NCBI RefSeq assembly: GCF_003967575.1
Contig: NZ_BIFT01000001.1
Span: forward strand, 1,674,001 to 1,738,000
Source of the DNA: Dictyobacter alpinus
Lineage (GTDB): Bacteria > Chloroflexota > Ktedonobacteria > Ktedonobacterales > Ktedonobacteraceae
Length of the DNA: 64,000 nt
Direction of reading: 5' to 3'
This document shows positions 54,556 to 63,939 of this stretch, in pieces (position 1 is the first letter of the stretch; the number at the start of each line of letters is the position of its first letter). A program made the position numbers and the translations under genes. The notes below the pieces were generated by a model. The model did not search any database, was not told where the DNA came from, and was given only the letters and a program-made list of their open reading frames with translations.

Positions 54556-54942
54556 ATGGAATACAAACAGATTAGCACATCCGATGCCCCGGCTGCGATC
54601 GGTCCCTATAATCAAGCCATCCGCTGCGGACAGTTTCTTTATACCTCGGGCCAGATTCCACTGGATCCAGCGACTGGCGAAATAGTTGGCAGCGATGTAA
54701 AAACACAGACACATCGTGTGTTTCAAAATCTCCAGGCATTGCTCCAGGCTGGTGGCGCATCACTTAATAGTGTGATTAAAACCACGGTTTTTCTGACCAG
54801 TATGGGCGATTTTCAGGCCATGAATGAAGTCTATGCCACCTACTTTCCTGAGGTTGCTCCGGCTCGCTCAACTGTGGCCGTGGTCGAGCTTCCGCGTAAG
54901 TCGCTGGTCGAAATCGAGTGTGTCGCTCTCATCCAGGACTAG
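54556..54942 (+). CDS. ridA: RidA family enamine/imine deaminase
   Basis: 128 residues, cytosolic trimer-forming fold. Family motifs are present: PAAIGPYNQAIRCGQFLYTSGQ near the N-terminus and the catalytic Arg/Glu region ARSTVAVVELPRKSLVEIE at the C-terminus. It hydrolyses reactive enamines/imines from PLP enzymes. It is 17 bp upstream of dnaA and may be co-transcribed with it. Confidence 0.93.
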   Translation: MEYKQISTSDAPAAIGPYNQAIRCGQFLYTSGQIPLDPATGEIVGSDVKTQTHRVFQNLQALLQAGGASLNSVIKTTVFLTSMGDFQAMNEVYATYFPEVAPARSTVAVVELPRKSLVEIECVALIQD

Positions 54943-54959
54943 GGTATGGGGGAATAACG

Positions 54960-56495
54960 GTGAATACCGCTACTATCTGGCGCACGACCCTGACACAACT
55001 GGATATGACTCCTATTGATGCACTGACCAAAACGTGGTTGCAGGATGCACATCTCATTGAGTTGCCCGCCAGCGCACGCCATGAGCTGGCTTCGGATGCT
55101 CCAGAACAGAGTCTGGCTTTCGCCTTACAGGTCCCAAATGATCTGGCCTGCGATATCATTACGACGCGCTGGCAAGGTTTGCTGGAAGATGTGATGAGAG
55201 ATATGCTGGGTCAACCAGTAGCTCTGGTCGTCAGAAATTCCACTTATACGACTGCCGCGGTGCCTGAGGTAATTCCTCCTGTACATGAACGGGAAGTACC
55301 TCCGGCCCGTACCGCGCATCCGCCTATGCGACAACATCATGCACCGCCGCCACAGCAAAATGGCAACGGCTATTATGATGATGTGTCGCGTCCTCCAATG
55401 CAAAATGAGTTTTCCTATGCCTCCCCCAATACGCTTGAAGACTGGGAAAACGAGCAGCGCGCCAATATGCTGGCCCATAACCGCTTGAATCCACGTTATA
55501 CCTTTGGTGCCTTTATCGTAGGTAACAGCAACCGCCTGGCCCACGCCGCCTCTCTGGCGGTCGCCGAGGCTCCTGGTGAGTCCTATAACCCGCTCTTCCT
55601 CTATGGAGGCGTAGGTTTGGGCAAGACCCACTTGCTCCATGCCATTGGCCATCAAGGCGTCGACACCGGACTGGCCGTGCTGTATGTCTCCTCCGAGCAA
55701 TTCACTAACGAAATTGTCAATGCGATCCGCTATCGCACAACTGAAGAGTTTCGCGCCAAGTATCGCTCGGTAGATATTCTACTGGTGGACGATATCCAGT
55801 TTATCGCTGGCAAAGAATCAACCGAGGAAGAGTTCTTTCATACCTTTAATAGCCTGTATGAGATGAGCAAACAGATTGTGATCTGTAGTGATCGTCCCCC
55901 CAAAGCTATTCTGAGCCTGGAGGAACGCTTGCGCTCACGTTTCGAATGGGGATTGATCGCCGACATCCAGCCACCAGATCTGGAGACCAGAATGGCAATT
56001 CTGCGTGTCAAGGCTGATCTCTTGCATTATCATGTACCTGATGAGATCATTGCCTACATTGCGGGTCGCGTGCAGACGAATATTCGTGAGTTAGAGGGCT
56101 GCCTGAATCGCCTGATGGCCTACCAGAAGCTGCATCGCGTTGAACTAACGATGGATGTAGCGCGTGCCGCCATTTCATCACTTGGTACCGACACACGCGA
56201 ACCAACCCTCAATAGCCGGCAGATCGCCCAGGCGGTGGCGGACTACTATCATATATCGCTTGAAGCCATGTGTGGCAAGCAGCGCGACAAATATATTGTC
56301 ACACCACGCCAGATCGCGATGTATCTTATCCGCCAGGAAACCTCAACCTCCCTGCTGGAGATCGGACAACTCTTTGGCGGTCGGGACCACAGTACCGTCC
56401 TGCACTCCTGCGAAAAAATCGATCGCACCATCCACGTCAACCAGACCCTGCGCCGCGAAATCCTCGCTATCCGCGAACAACTCATGCGTGAGTAA
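54960..56495 (+). CDS. dnaA: Chromosomal replication initiator DnaA
   Basis: 511 residues from a GTG at 54960 (GGGGG 8 bp upstream). Domain I (1-90), a Pro/Gln-rich linker, AAA+ domain with Walker A GGVGLGKTHLL and Walker B LLVDDIQF, and domain IV with the DNA-binding GGRDHSTVLHSC. It opens oriC. dnaN is not beside it, and neither flank shows a convincing cluster of DnaA boxes. Confidence 0.97.
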   Translation: MNTATIWRTTLTQLDMTPIDALTKTWLQDAHLIELPASARHELASDAPEQSLAFALQVPNDLACDIITTRWQGLLEDVMRDMLGQPVALVVRNSTYTTAAVPEVIPPVHEREVPPARTAHPPMRQHHAPPPQQNGNGYYDDVSRPPMQNEFSYASPNTLEDWENEQRANMLAHNRLNPRYTFGAFIVGNSNRLAHAASLAVAEAPGESYNPLFLYGGVGLGKTHLLHAIGHQGVDTGLAVLYVSSEQFTNEIVNAIRYRTTEEFRAKYRSVDILLVDDIQFIAGKESTEEEFFHTFNSLYEMSKQIVICSDRPPKAILSLEERLRSRFEWGLIADIQPPDLETRMAILRVKADLLHYHVPDEIIAYIAGRVQTNIRELEGCLNRLMAYQKLHRVELTMDVARAAISSLGTDTREPTLNSRQIAQAVADYYHISLEAMCGKQRDKYIVTPRQIAMYLIRQETSTSLLEIGQLFGGRDHSTVLHSCEKIDRTIHVNQTLRREILAIREQLMRE

Positions 56496-56514
56496 TCAAC
56501 AAACACAAACCTTA

Positions 56515-56539
56515 AAGCGCGTCCACAATGGACGCGCTT
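56515..56539 (+). terminator. Terminator after dnaA
   Basis: 10-bp stem AAGCGCGTCC with GGACGCGCTT, 5-nt loop, followed by CTTCAT. It lies 19 bp past the dnaA stop. Confidence 0.65.
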
Positions 56540-56592
56540 CTTCATATATATTCGCGAACACCCATATACAAACGCAAAAAGAAATGAAATGA

Positions 56593-56848
56593 CAGTAGCG
56601 GCAGCCGTCCTGGCTGCGAACCTCCCCCATCGAGCGTAGCCGTCAGCACTTCGAGTGCACTTACCCGCCAGTCTCCCTTTACGAGCACCACCGCCCACCT
56701 ACCTCCGCGTCTATGAGGATGGCATAAGGTCACAGGGGAAGGTGGACGATGATTGTCACTGAGTGAGGCGTCGGGGAAGGTGCGCTCATGGTGCTTGCTA
56801 GCTCCGCTCATAATGGGACGTTCGCAGCCAGGACGGCTGCGGCTACTG
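56593..56848. mobile_element. MITE-like element with 29-bp terminal inverted repeats
   Basis: 256 bp. Ends 56593-56621 and 56820-56848 are inverted copies with one mismatch (CAGTAGCGGCAGCCG type), continuing imperfectly inward for another 20 bp. No coding content. It fills most of the dnaA-HAD gap. Confidence 0.7.
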
Positions 56849-56931
56849 CTGGGGCGGACGCGGGGTATGGCGGCTGTGATATACTGGTTGCTGATGTGCA
56901 TGCACAAATACGACAGGAGAACAGAGCAACC

Positions 56932-57732
56932 ATGCTACCACATATCCAGGACCTGACCACTTACTTGATTGATCTGGATGGCGTTGTCTATCGCGGCGAA
57001 ACATTGATTCCAGGGGCCAAAGAATTTATCGATTGGCTGGATGCAAACCAGAAAAAATATTTGTTCTTGACCAATAACTCTTTTGCCAGCGAGTCACAGG
57101 TTGTGGCTAAATTGGCACGACTGGGCATTGCTACCGATAAAAGCCATGTAATGGGTGCCGCCCAGGCTGCGGTACAAAGTATCGAACATCGCTATCCTGG
57201 CGCATCCGTTTATGTTATCGGAGAACAGCCGCTGTTCGATCTGGTCAATGAGCATCATCTTAAAGTGGCAAATGAGGATTGGCATAGCGCGGATGTGGTT
57301 TTTGTTGGCCTGGATCGTGCTTTTGATTATAAGAAACTGACCGAGTCGATCCTGGCGATCCGCAAGGGTGCAACATTCATCGCCATCAATCGTGATCCTC
57401 TCCTGCCAATAGCTGGTGGAGAATTAACGGCTGGCTGCGGAACGATGGTGGCGGCAATTGAGGCGGGTAGTGAGACGACGCCTGAAGTTATTGGCAAACC
57501 AGAACCTGCCCTGCTGCAAGAGGCGATGCGCAAGTTACAGAGCACACCGGCTGAAACGGTGATGATCGGCGATAATCTGGGGGTAGATATCAAGGCCGGT
57601 ATCGCAGCCGAAACCCTTACCATGCTGGTCTTCTCGGGCAAAGATACACCCGATAGTCTGGCAAAATCTACCCTCAAACCAGATTATATTTATGAGGACC
57701 TTGCCGCCGTTATGCAAGAACTCAAACGTTAG
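56932..57732 (+). CDS. HAD-superfamily phosphatase (NagD/4-nitrophenylphosphatase type)
   Basis: 266 residues from ATG 56932. Motif I is YLIDLDGVVYRG (Asp nucleophile), motif II LFLTNNS, motif III Lys in GKPEPAL and motif IV MIGDNLGVDIKAG. The cap between motifs II and III is the C2 type of the NagD group, which hydrolyse nucleotides, sugar phosphates or phosphoglycolate. The substrate is not evident. Its stop overlaps the convergent thioesterase stop by 4 bp. Confidence 0.9.
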   Translation: MLPHIQDLTTYLIDLDGVVYRGETLIPGAKEFIDWLDANQKKYLFLTNNSFASESQVVAKLARLGIATDKSHVMGAAQAAVQSIEHRYPGASVYVIGEQPLFDLVNEHHLKVANEDWHSADVVFVGLDRAFDYKKLTESILAIRKGATFIAINRDPLLPIAGGELTAGCGTMVAAIEAGSETTPEVIGKPEPALLQEAMRKLQSTPAETVMIGDNLGVDIKAGIAAETLTMLVFSGKDTPDSLAKSTLKPDYIYEDLAAVMQELKR

Positions 57733-58181
57733 CCTTTAAGGAGCGGATCCCCTCCATCGGGAGGACGATCAACTACGGCCACGGTACAGCGCGAGACGCA
57801 GATGAGTTTCTCGCGCTCATCGCTGATACGTACATCCCAGACGTGGGTGCTTCTTCCCAGATGGATAGGCGTGGCGACCGCGCGCAGTTCTCCATCGCGC
57901 TTGGGGCGCAGGTGATTGGCATTAATCTCCAGACCAAAGGCCATCTGGCGTGCGCTATCGATATGCATCACACTCGCCAGCGAGGCGACTGTCTCAGCCA
58001 GCAAAACTGAGACGCCACCATGCAAGTAACCAACCAGTTGCAGATGATTGGGTCCAATCGGCATTGAGGCCGCCACTCTTTCTTTGCTAGCCTCAACCAG
58101 CTTGATATTTAGAGCCTCCAGCACTGTTCCTCGACCACTGGCATTCAAACGCGCTAATAGCTCCTGTTGTTCGGCATCCAT
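57729..58181 (-). CDS. PaaI-type hotdog thioesterase
   Basis: 150 residues, single hotdog fold. The helix-start motif GYLHGGVSVLLAET matches PaaI/MenI-type acyl-CoA thioesterases, with the following strands INANHLRPKRDGELRAVA. The acyl substrate is unknown. Convergent with the HAD gene. Confidence 0.85.
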   Translation of the reverse strand: MDAEQQELLARLNASGRGTVLEALNIKLVEASKERVAASMPIGPNHLQLVGYLHGGVSVLLAETVASLASVMHIDSARQMAFGLEINANHLRPKRDGELRAVATPIHLGRSTHVWDVRISDEREKLICVSRCTVAVVDRPPDGGDPLLKG

Positions 58182-58231
58182 TCCTTAGCTCCCCTTTCTG
58201 GCTTCTTCCCGCCTATTGCTATCCGAGCGCT

Positions 58232-58858
58232 TTATTTTGAGATAGTTGGAGCATGCTTTGAGGCTACTGCTCGCTTTGGCTCTTCATCAGCCTGCTCAAC
58301 CACAAAGGGTGTGTTCCGTGCTTGCCACCAGAACAATGCAAAACCCGCAAAGAAGGCCACCAGCCACATCACGATGGTCGCGACCACAGAGGCCGGCACG
58401 TTCTCCCACACCTGGTATGAACCATTGGTGATGCCACCAGAAATGTCGCGATAGATGCTAAACAAAGGGATACCAGCCAGCAGGACCCAGGAGATCCAGC
58501 GAGCCTTGCTGGTCCAGAAACGCCAGATGAGCAGGTAACCAAGGCTGCCATAAATAAAGATAGGCGTCAGGTAGAATGGCAAAGCTACATGCAAAACGTT
58601 CAGCGACTTCAGAAACAAATTAGTGAACTGCACCTGAAAATCATTGGGATTATGCAGGCCGCTTTGCACAAATACGTAGTGCCACCAGTGGCTGCCATAA
58701 GCTACAAGATCCACCAGCAGATTGACGATTCCCATCACCAATCCACCCAGCAAGGATGCCAGTAAGACTTTCCGGGGAGGGCGGATAAATAACATGCACG
58801 CGCCATAGACCATTAGCAGGAATGGAACGACATAGAGCAGGAAGATAAAAGCTTCCAT
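58232..58858 (-). CDS. Multi-pass membrane protein of unknown function
   Basis: 208 residues from ATG 58858 (AAGGAG 10 bp upstream). About six membrane helices with aromatic-rich loops (GSHWWHYVFVQSGLHN) and a basic cytosolic tail. I do not recognise the family. It lies 50 bp upstream of the thioesterase gene on the same strand. No functional motif is evident. Confidence 0.65.
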   Translation of the reverse strand: MEAFIFLLYVVPFLLMVYGACMLFIRPPRKVLLASLLGGLVMGIVNLLVDLVAYGSHWWHYVFVQSGLHNPNDFQVQFTNLFLKSLNVLHVALPFYLTPIFIYGSLGYLLIWRFWTSKARWISWVLLAGIPLFSIYRDISGGITNGSYQVWENVPASVVATIVMWLVAFFAGFALFWWQARNTPFVVEQADEEPKRAVASKHAPTISK

Positions 58859-59146
58859 GTAAGAAAAACTCCTTGTATGTGTAAAAAAGAATACCTTGAT
58901 GCCTCGCATTCAGCGCAATGGAGGGAATCGCACTCTGTTCTTTCTTTACCGATTGGCATGATGCAGATCTTAACAAGGTTTGAAACGCTGCCCTTAACGA
59001 TCCCGCTTTTTAACATGAAGACTGACAGAGTATTACTACAAATATCATAACGCGAAGTGCCACAGTTGCCCAGTCCAATATTACGATCGGAGTTCCAGGG
59101 ACTGCGCTTCAAAACATATTATCCTCTATGCGGCAAGTCCTGGCTG

Positions 59147-60319
59147 CTATTCTTGCAGACAAATTCTTTGGATCAAACCTGCCAGCAGGGGTCCGCGCAT
59201 CGAAACCGAGGCGATCTGCATATGTTCGCGATCCAGATTATGCATGCCACCACCCACCGGACCTAATGTGTCCAGTGTTGGAACGCCGGCGGCCATCAGG
59301 ATGTTGGCGTCAGAGACCCCACCTTTGGACTCGGCCTTTAAGTCCACACCCAGTGCCTGTCCCTCCAGTATTGCTTGCTCGACCAGATGCTGGACTGCCG
59401 CGGTAGGCTCATAGGGATGACGGCCTGGATTGCGCGTCAGGGTTGTGTGGGTATCGGGCACATTATGATTGGCGGCAAGATTATGCAAGGCAGCCGCAGC
59501 CGCATCTAAACCATGAGGACTGAATGAGCGCACTGAAATGGCGCAACTGGCCATGTCGGGGACAACATTGAGCGGCTCATTACTCTGTAGTCTGGTCACA
59601 TTGAAGGTGACACCAGGAAAGATCGCGTGCAGATTTTGGATCGCCAGAATTTTATGCGCCAGTTCAACGACAGCCGAACGGCCTTTGAAGGGCTCGACAC
59701 CCGAATGGGCCGAGATGCCATGGACTTTCAGCACATATTTATCGGTACCCTTACGCGAATGGGTCAGCGAGGTCTGCTTGCCCGCCGGCTCTAACACCAG
59801 CGCATAATCAATCTCGCCCGCAATTTCGCGGATCAAAGGGATACTTCCCGGTGAACCGACTTCTTCATCATTATTGAAGAGAAAAATCAGCTCGCCATAT
59901 TGATCAAAGCCAGCCTCCAGCAGGGCACGTACAGCATAGATGCCCATCACCACACCAGACTTCATATCCAGCACACCAGGACCCTTAGCTACCCCGTCAT
60001 GTAGTTCAAATGGCTGCTCGGCTACAGCACCCAGCGGATACACGGTATCCACATGGCCCACTATCAGAATACGTCGCTCTCCGCGTCCCTTACGGCGCGC
60101 CACCAGATTATTGCCAAATCCAATAGATGGATGTAAGGTAACCGCGAAATCATACGCGTGTAACCATTGTTTGAGATATTCCATAATGCGGTTCACACCC
60201 TCAACCTGACCCGTGCCCGAATCAATGTTGACCAGTGTAGCTAAACGCTGTATATATTCTTCCTGGTAGGAGGAAAAACTTGAGAGGTAGCTTTGTGCAT
60301 AAGTCGCAGTCTGTGACAT
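59147..60319 (-). CDS. M20 family metallopeptidase (carboxypeptidase G2-like)
   Basis: 390 residues. Metal ligands and catalytic residues are visible: GHVDTVYPLG, LDMKSGVVMG, the general base pair NNDEEVGSPGS, and LEPAGK. A dimerisation lid lies between (about 185-295). Such enzymes cleave C-terminal amino acids or glutamate conjugates, or deacylate amino acids. AAGGA lies 9 bp upstream of the ATG. Substrate unknown. Confidence 0.9.
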   Translation of the reverse strand: MSQTATYAQSYLSSFSSYQEEYIQRLATLVNIDSGTGQVEGVNRIMEYLKQWLHAYDFAVTLHPSIGFGNNLVARRKGRGERRILIVGHVDTVYPLGAVAEQPFELHDGVAKGPGVLDMKSGVVMGIYAVRALLEAGFDQYGELIFLFNNDEEVGSPGSIPLIREIAGEIDYALVLEPAGKQTSLTHSRKGTDKYVLKVHGISAHSGVEPFKGRSAVVELAHKILAIQNLHAIFPGVTFNVTRLQSNEPLNVVPDMASCAISVRSFSPHGLDAAAAALHNLAANHNVPDTHTTLTRNPGRHPYEPTAAVQHLVEQAILEGQALGVDLKAESKGGVSDANILMAAGVPTLDTLGPVGGGMHNLDREHMQIASVSMRGPLLAGLIQRICLQE

Positions 60320-60478
60320 AGATAACTATCCTTCATCGTGGGTGGTTGAACATCGGCAGTGAGGTTGACCTGCTGCCATTGTATCACAGAGAGCGAGGGC
60401 GACCAGTCCCAGAAAGATCACCAGGTACAACAATACCTGGCGGCCTCCCCGGAAAGTATAAGGTCTGGATGAAGACGA

Positions 60479-61156
60479 TTACATATAATCCTGCTCATCT
60501 GACTGAAATGTCTGCCGTAAGCGCTTGTAGGCCATACTCAGTGAAGCGGCATGCCGACTCCGTTCCAGCGGATCACGTGAGAGTGTACAACGATACGTTC
60601 GTAAATCAATCCCCACCGTTTGAAAGGCGCTCTGAAGTTGACTGGTCTCTCCACTTAAATCAGCATGGTTGGCCAGATCAATGAGTAACGCTGTACGCTG
60701 CTTGATAGGAAAATCCACAATGAGACGTGCCAGGGCCATAAGTACAGAGATACGCATAAGACTATCCAGAGCTATCTCGGAAGGATCGACTTCATCACCA
60801 TTGGCTAACAGGTAAGAAACCTCACCATCCGGTGAGGATGGACGGATCAGACGAAGTTCACGTCTACGTAGATCGCGAAAATGATTGTGCGCCACAGTAC
60901 GCCCAAAACAGGTCATCGAGTGAATGGGCATCCCAAGACCATTCTCTACCAGTCGTGTATACTTCAATGTACGAATAACCGCTTCTTGCAATATATCATC
61001 AGCGATATCATGTTCCTGACCATGCCAGGACGTTACACCAGAAGAGTATACCCAACCAAGAATATAAGGCCGCAGTGTACTGTAAAGTTCCATCCAGACC
61101 CGATCACTGACCGCCTGGCGATCATTGGTCTGTACAACTGGTCGATAAACAGCCAT
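60479..61156 (-). CDS. Sigma70-like factor lacking a canonical region 4
   Basis: 225 residues with GGAGG 9 bp before the ATG. Region 2 is recognisable: a helix ending ADDILQEAVIRTLKY and then AHNHFRDLRRRELR for core and -10 contacts. The C-terminal third has no normal helix-turn-helix of region 4; instead it reads FPIKQRTALLIDLAN and later DPLERSRHAASLSMAYKRL. Atypical ECF-like factors are numerous in Ktedonobacteria. The target promoters are unknown. Confidence 0.65.
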   Translation of the reverse strand: MAVYRPVVQTNDRQAVSDRVWMELYSTLRPYILGWVYSSGVTSWHGQEHDIADDILQEAVIRTLKYTRLVENGLGMPIHSMTCFGRTVAHNHFRDLRRRELRLIRPSSPDGEVSYLLANGDEVDPSEIALDSLMRISVLMALARLIVDFPIKQRTALLIDLANHADLSGETSQLQSAFQTVGIDLRTYRCTLSRDPLERSRHAASLSMAYKRLRQTFQSDEQDYM

Positions 61157-61728
61157 AAGTTGTAACCTCCAGAAAAGATAGGTATGCCTCAGAAAACCTA
61201 TCCAAGATGTGGCGCATCTGTCTAATATTCGCTCTTTGCCACCAGGTATTTATCTTTATTTCATCCATACGTGTTGCATGCACACTAATTGCCTTCTCCT
61301 AAAACACGTTACACCGCTCTTGCCATTGACTTATCCTTATCAATTTTATAGCATACTAGAGTTAGTAATTCAATGTTTTCTCAGGGTTAGCGAATATTTT
61401 TATATATTTTGGCCAAAAACATTAATAAATATAAGCATCCTGACAGCCAAATAGGCACCATCAGCCTTAGCTTTCCTGACCACTACATAAGAAAACATCA
61501 ATATACGGGAAATTTAGAGGAGAATAAGTAAAAATTTGCGTCGTCATCGTTTTTTTAGCAAGAAACAAACTGATATATAGTAATGTTTTTCGAGCATACT
61601 CATAGTTTTTTTAATACGCCAATTGCCAAAACGTCATATACAGGTGTACAAGCTATTCGAGCATGTGTTATGATAGGCAGGAATTTTGAAATACGTGGGC
61701 AATTCCCACTGTATTTTTTTAAGGAAAT
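61157..61728. other. Intergenic region between divergent regulators
   Basis: 572 bp, AT-rich. I see no gene, repeat or clear promoter pair in it. Confidence 0.5.
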
Positions 61729-63897
61729 ATGGCGATGGATGAACGCAACCTACAACGGATTGCCAGACATCTCAAAGATGAGGCAGCGCAACGACGTGTT
61801 CACCACAACATCCAGCGCGGGCGAAACGAAGTTACGGTAACAATTGGAAGGGCATCACGCCTGTTTGGCTTTAGTGAAAGTCAGCTACGTGATTGGGAGA
61901 AGATGGGGTTGATTAAGCCGATACGCCCAAAAGAAGGCACGGATGCGCGCCAGATTACGGGACAGCGCCAGTATTCATTTGCCGAACTGGATAAGCTGGC
62001 GATTATTCGAGAATTGCTTGATGAGGCTCATTTGACGCCTGGAGCAATACCAGCGAATATCGATGAAATCTGGTCAACGCTAGCCTCTCCCTCTTATGCT
62101 TCAGAATCCCAGGTGCTGGAAGATGATACAGAATATCTGTCCACATCATCCACCATGCCAGGATCACAGTATGACAACATTAATAAGCGTATCACTATTG
62201 CCTACCGCGAACTCATGGCCTGGCGCTTCTATGTCTCGCGGGTCCTCTGGCTTAGTCTGCTCTTAATCTATGAGGATGTCCCTGGCTTCTACGCAGGACT
62301 GGTGCTGCCCGCCCATGAACATGCATTGGATGAAACGGCACGCGATCCCCTCCAACTACAACTGGTGGGTGAATCACTGGTGGGTTGGCTCGGCCAGACA
62401 CGCTCGTTCTTTACCTTTCTGACACCAGTTCCTACGTTTGAATATCCCAGCGATTATATTGTACAGCCATTATGTCCCCCCGATCTAAGGATGAGATTAC
62501 CTGGCTCGATCGCTAATCGTACCCTGATCGTGGTACAACGCGACGAGATCCAGCATGTCCGCCGCCAGGAAAAGGCTGTACGCACAGTGCTACGCCTGCT
62601 GGAACCCCTCTATGAGGATCAGCATTTGTGGCACCATTATATTGGTGAGGGTATGCAAGATCTGGCCTCACCTGCGATGGACTTTACCCCCAAACTTACT
62701 GACGCACTCCTCACGGGGCTCGCCGATATGGTGATTCGCCTTGGGGGGAAAATGGCTAATGGCCAGGATCACTGGCAGGATTGCTGTATCCTTTTACCAG
62801 GCAATATGAGTCTTCCTTTACAACAACGTAGCCTGGTTGTTCGCGCGAAGAGCCGCAATGCACGTCACACCGTTGGCGTTACGTCGGTCGCACCTGAACG
62901 TCATGTGACAAACTTGAGCATTCGTGCCTACCAGGGCAGTCATATTATTTATCGGCCGGAGCTGGCCCGCGAAGATATTATGGCGATCGCACGCGAAATA
63001 GAAGGACCAATCCAGTCCAATATTGCAGTACCCATCGGAGGTGAAAGCGGTCAACCGCTGGGTGTCCTCTACGTTACATCCTATAATCGTGAAGCCTTCA
63101 GTGAGGAGGATCAACGCATCTTACGTATCATCGCCAAGATCACTGAAGAGCTCCTGTATACCTATCGAATCAGGCAGCAGATCTCCGATACGCTGCCCGA
63201 TCTACTGGAAAATCCTAGTATTGTCGATCCTCTTTTTAAGGACTTTGCCTCGGAAAATGATTTTCTTCACGACCTGGGAGATATCCTGACCACCATCAAA
63301 GAGCAAGGGGAACACAGCCAGGAACTCACGATCCCCACTGAAATAGATGGTCCTGTGAAAGAAATCTCTTTTATTGCGATAGATATAGATAGTAATGTAC
63401 AAGAATCGATTGCCAATAGCTATGGAGATCAAACGTTACATAATCTCTCGATGGCCATTGGATTGCGCATCCACGATCTCTTGCCAGCACTCTTTTCAAA
63501 CCATTTGAACTGTAAGCTCTACCATATCTATGGCAGTATATATTGTCTGCTTCTGCGTGGCTTTACGTTGGAACGCACCAAGAGCAACGCCGAACGCTTA
63601 CGCAAGGCTTTAGAGGGAAGTATCGCAGTCAAACAATCTGAACTTCCAGGTGGCACACTCACCCTACCAGACATTTCGGTACACCTGGGTGTGACCTGGT
63701 ATCCATATGACAAACTTGCAGAATTTCTTGCCCCTCATCATATGCGGTCGGTGACCGATGTGCGCTCAACCTTGTATCATTCGTTAGATTTTGCACTAAA
63801 ATTGGGAACAGATACCGGTGGCAATATCATTCATGGCTGGGACCCCGTGACTCAGACGTATACACCGCATCAACCAGGGGAGGAACAAAAAAAATAG
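61729..63897 (+). CDS. MerR-GAF-degenerate GGDEF regulator
   Basis: 722 residues; the second ATG at 61735 has better spacing (9 bp) from AAGGA than the first. A MerR-type winged helix (about 35-110: VTIGRASRLFGFSES, QYSFAELDKLAII) is followed by an unassigned sensor-like domain (about 145-370), a GAF domain (about 410-480, QSNIAVPIGGESGQPLGVLY) and a C-terminal GGDEF fold (about 540-705). In the last, the active-site GGDEF is replaced by YGSIY, so it should not make c-di-GMP but may bind a nucleotide. A P-loop gene follows 42 bp later. Confidence 0.75.
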   Translation: MAMDERNLQRIARHLKDEAAQRRVHHNIQRGRNEVTVTIGRASRLFGFSESQLRDWEKMGLIKPIRPKEGTDARQITGQRQYSFAELDKLAIIRELLDEAHLTPGAIPANIDEIWSTLASPSYASESQVLEDDTEYLSTSSTMPGSQYDNINKRITIAYRELMAWRFYVSRVLWLSLLLIYEDVPGFYAGLVLPAHEHALDETARDPLQLQLVGESLVGWLGQTRSFFTFLTPVPTFEYPSDYIVQPLCPPDLRMRLPGSIANRTLIVVQRDEIQHVRRQEKAVRTVLRLLEPLYEDQHLWHHYIGEGMQDLASPAMDFTPKLTDALLTGLADMVIRLGGKMANGQDHWQDCCILLPGNMSLPLQQRSLVVRAKSRNARHTVGVTSVAPERHVTNLSIRAYQGSHIIYRPELAREDIMAIAREIEGPIQSNIAVPIGGESGQPLGVLYVTSYNREAFSEEDQRILRIIAKITEELLYTYRIRQQISDTLPDLLENPSIVDPLFKDFASENDFLHDLGDILTTIKEQGEHSQELTIPTEIDGPVKEISFIAIDIDSNVQESIANSYGDQTLHNLSMAIGLRIHDLLPALFSNHLNCKLYHIYGSIYCLLLRGFTLERTKSNAERLRKALEGSIAVKQSELPGGTLTLPDISVHLGVTWYPYDKLAEFLAPHHMRSVTDVRSTLYHSLDFALKLGTDTGGNIIHGWDPVTQTYTPHQPGEEQKK

Positions 63898-63939
63898 ATA
63901 TATACTAAAACACAGATGGAAGATGGAGGAGTGTGATTG

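Noticed and set aside
46282..60366. A 16-bp word ATCGGCAGTGAGGTTG found before the HU gene and before the M20 gene
   Set aside because: Only two copies, no shared context; probably chance or a small relic.
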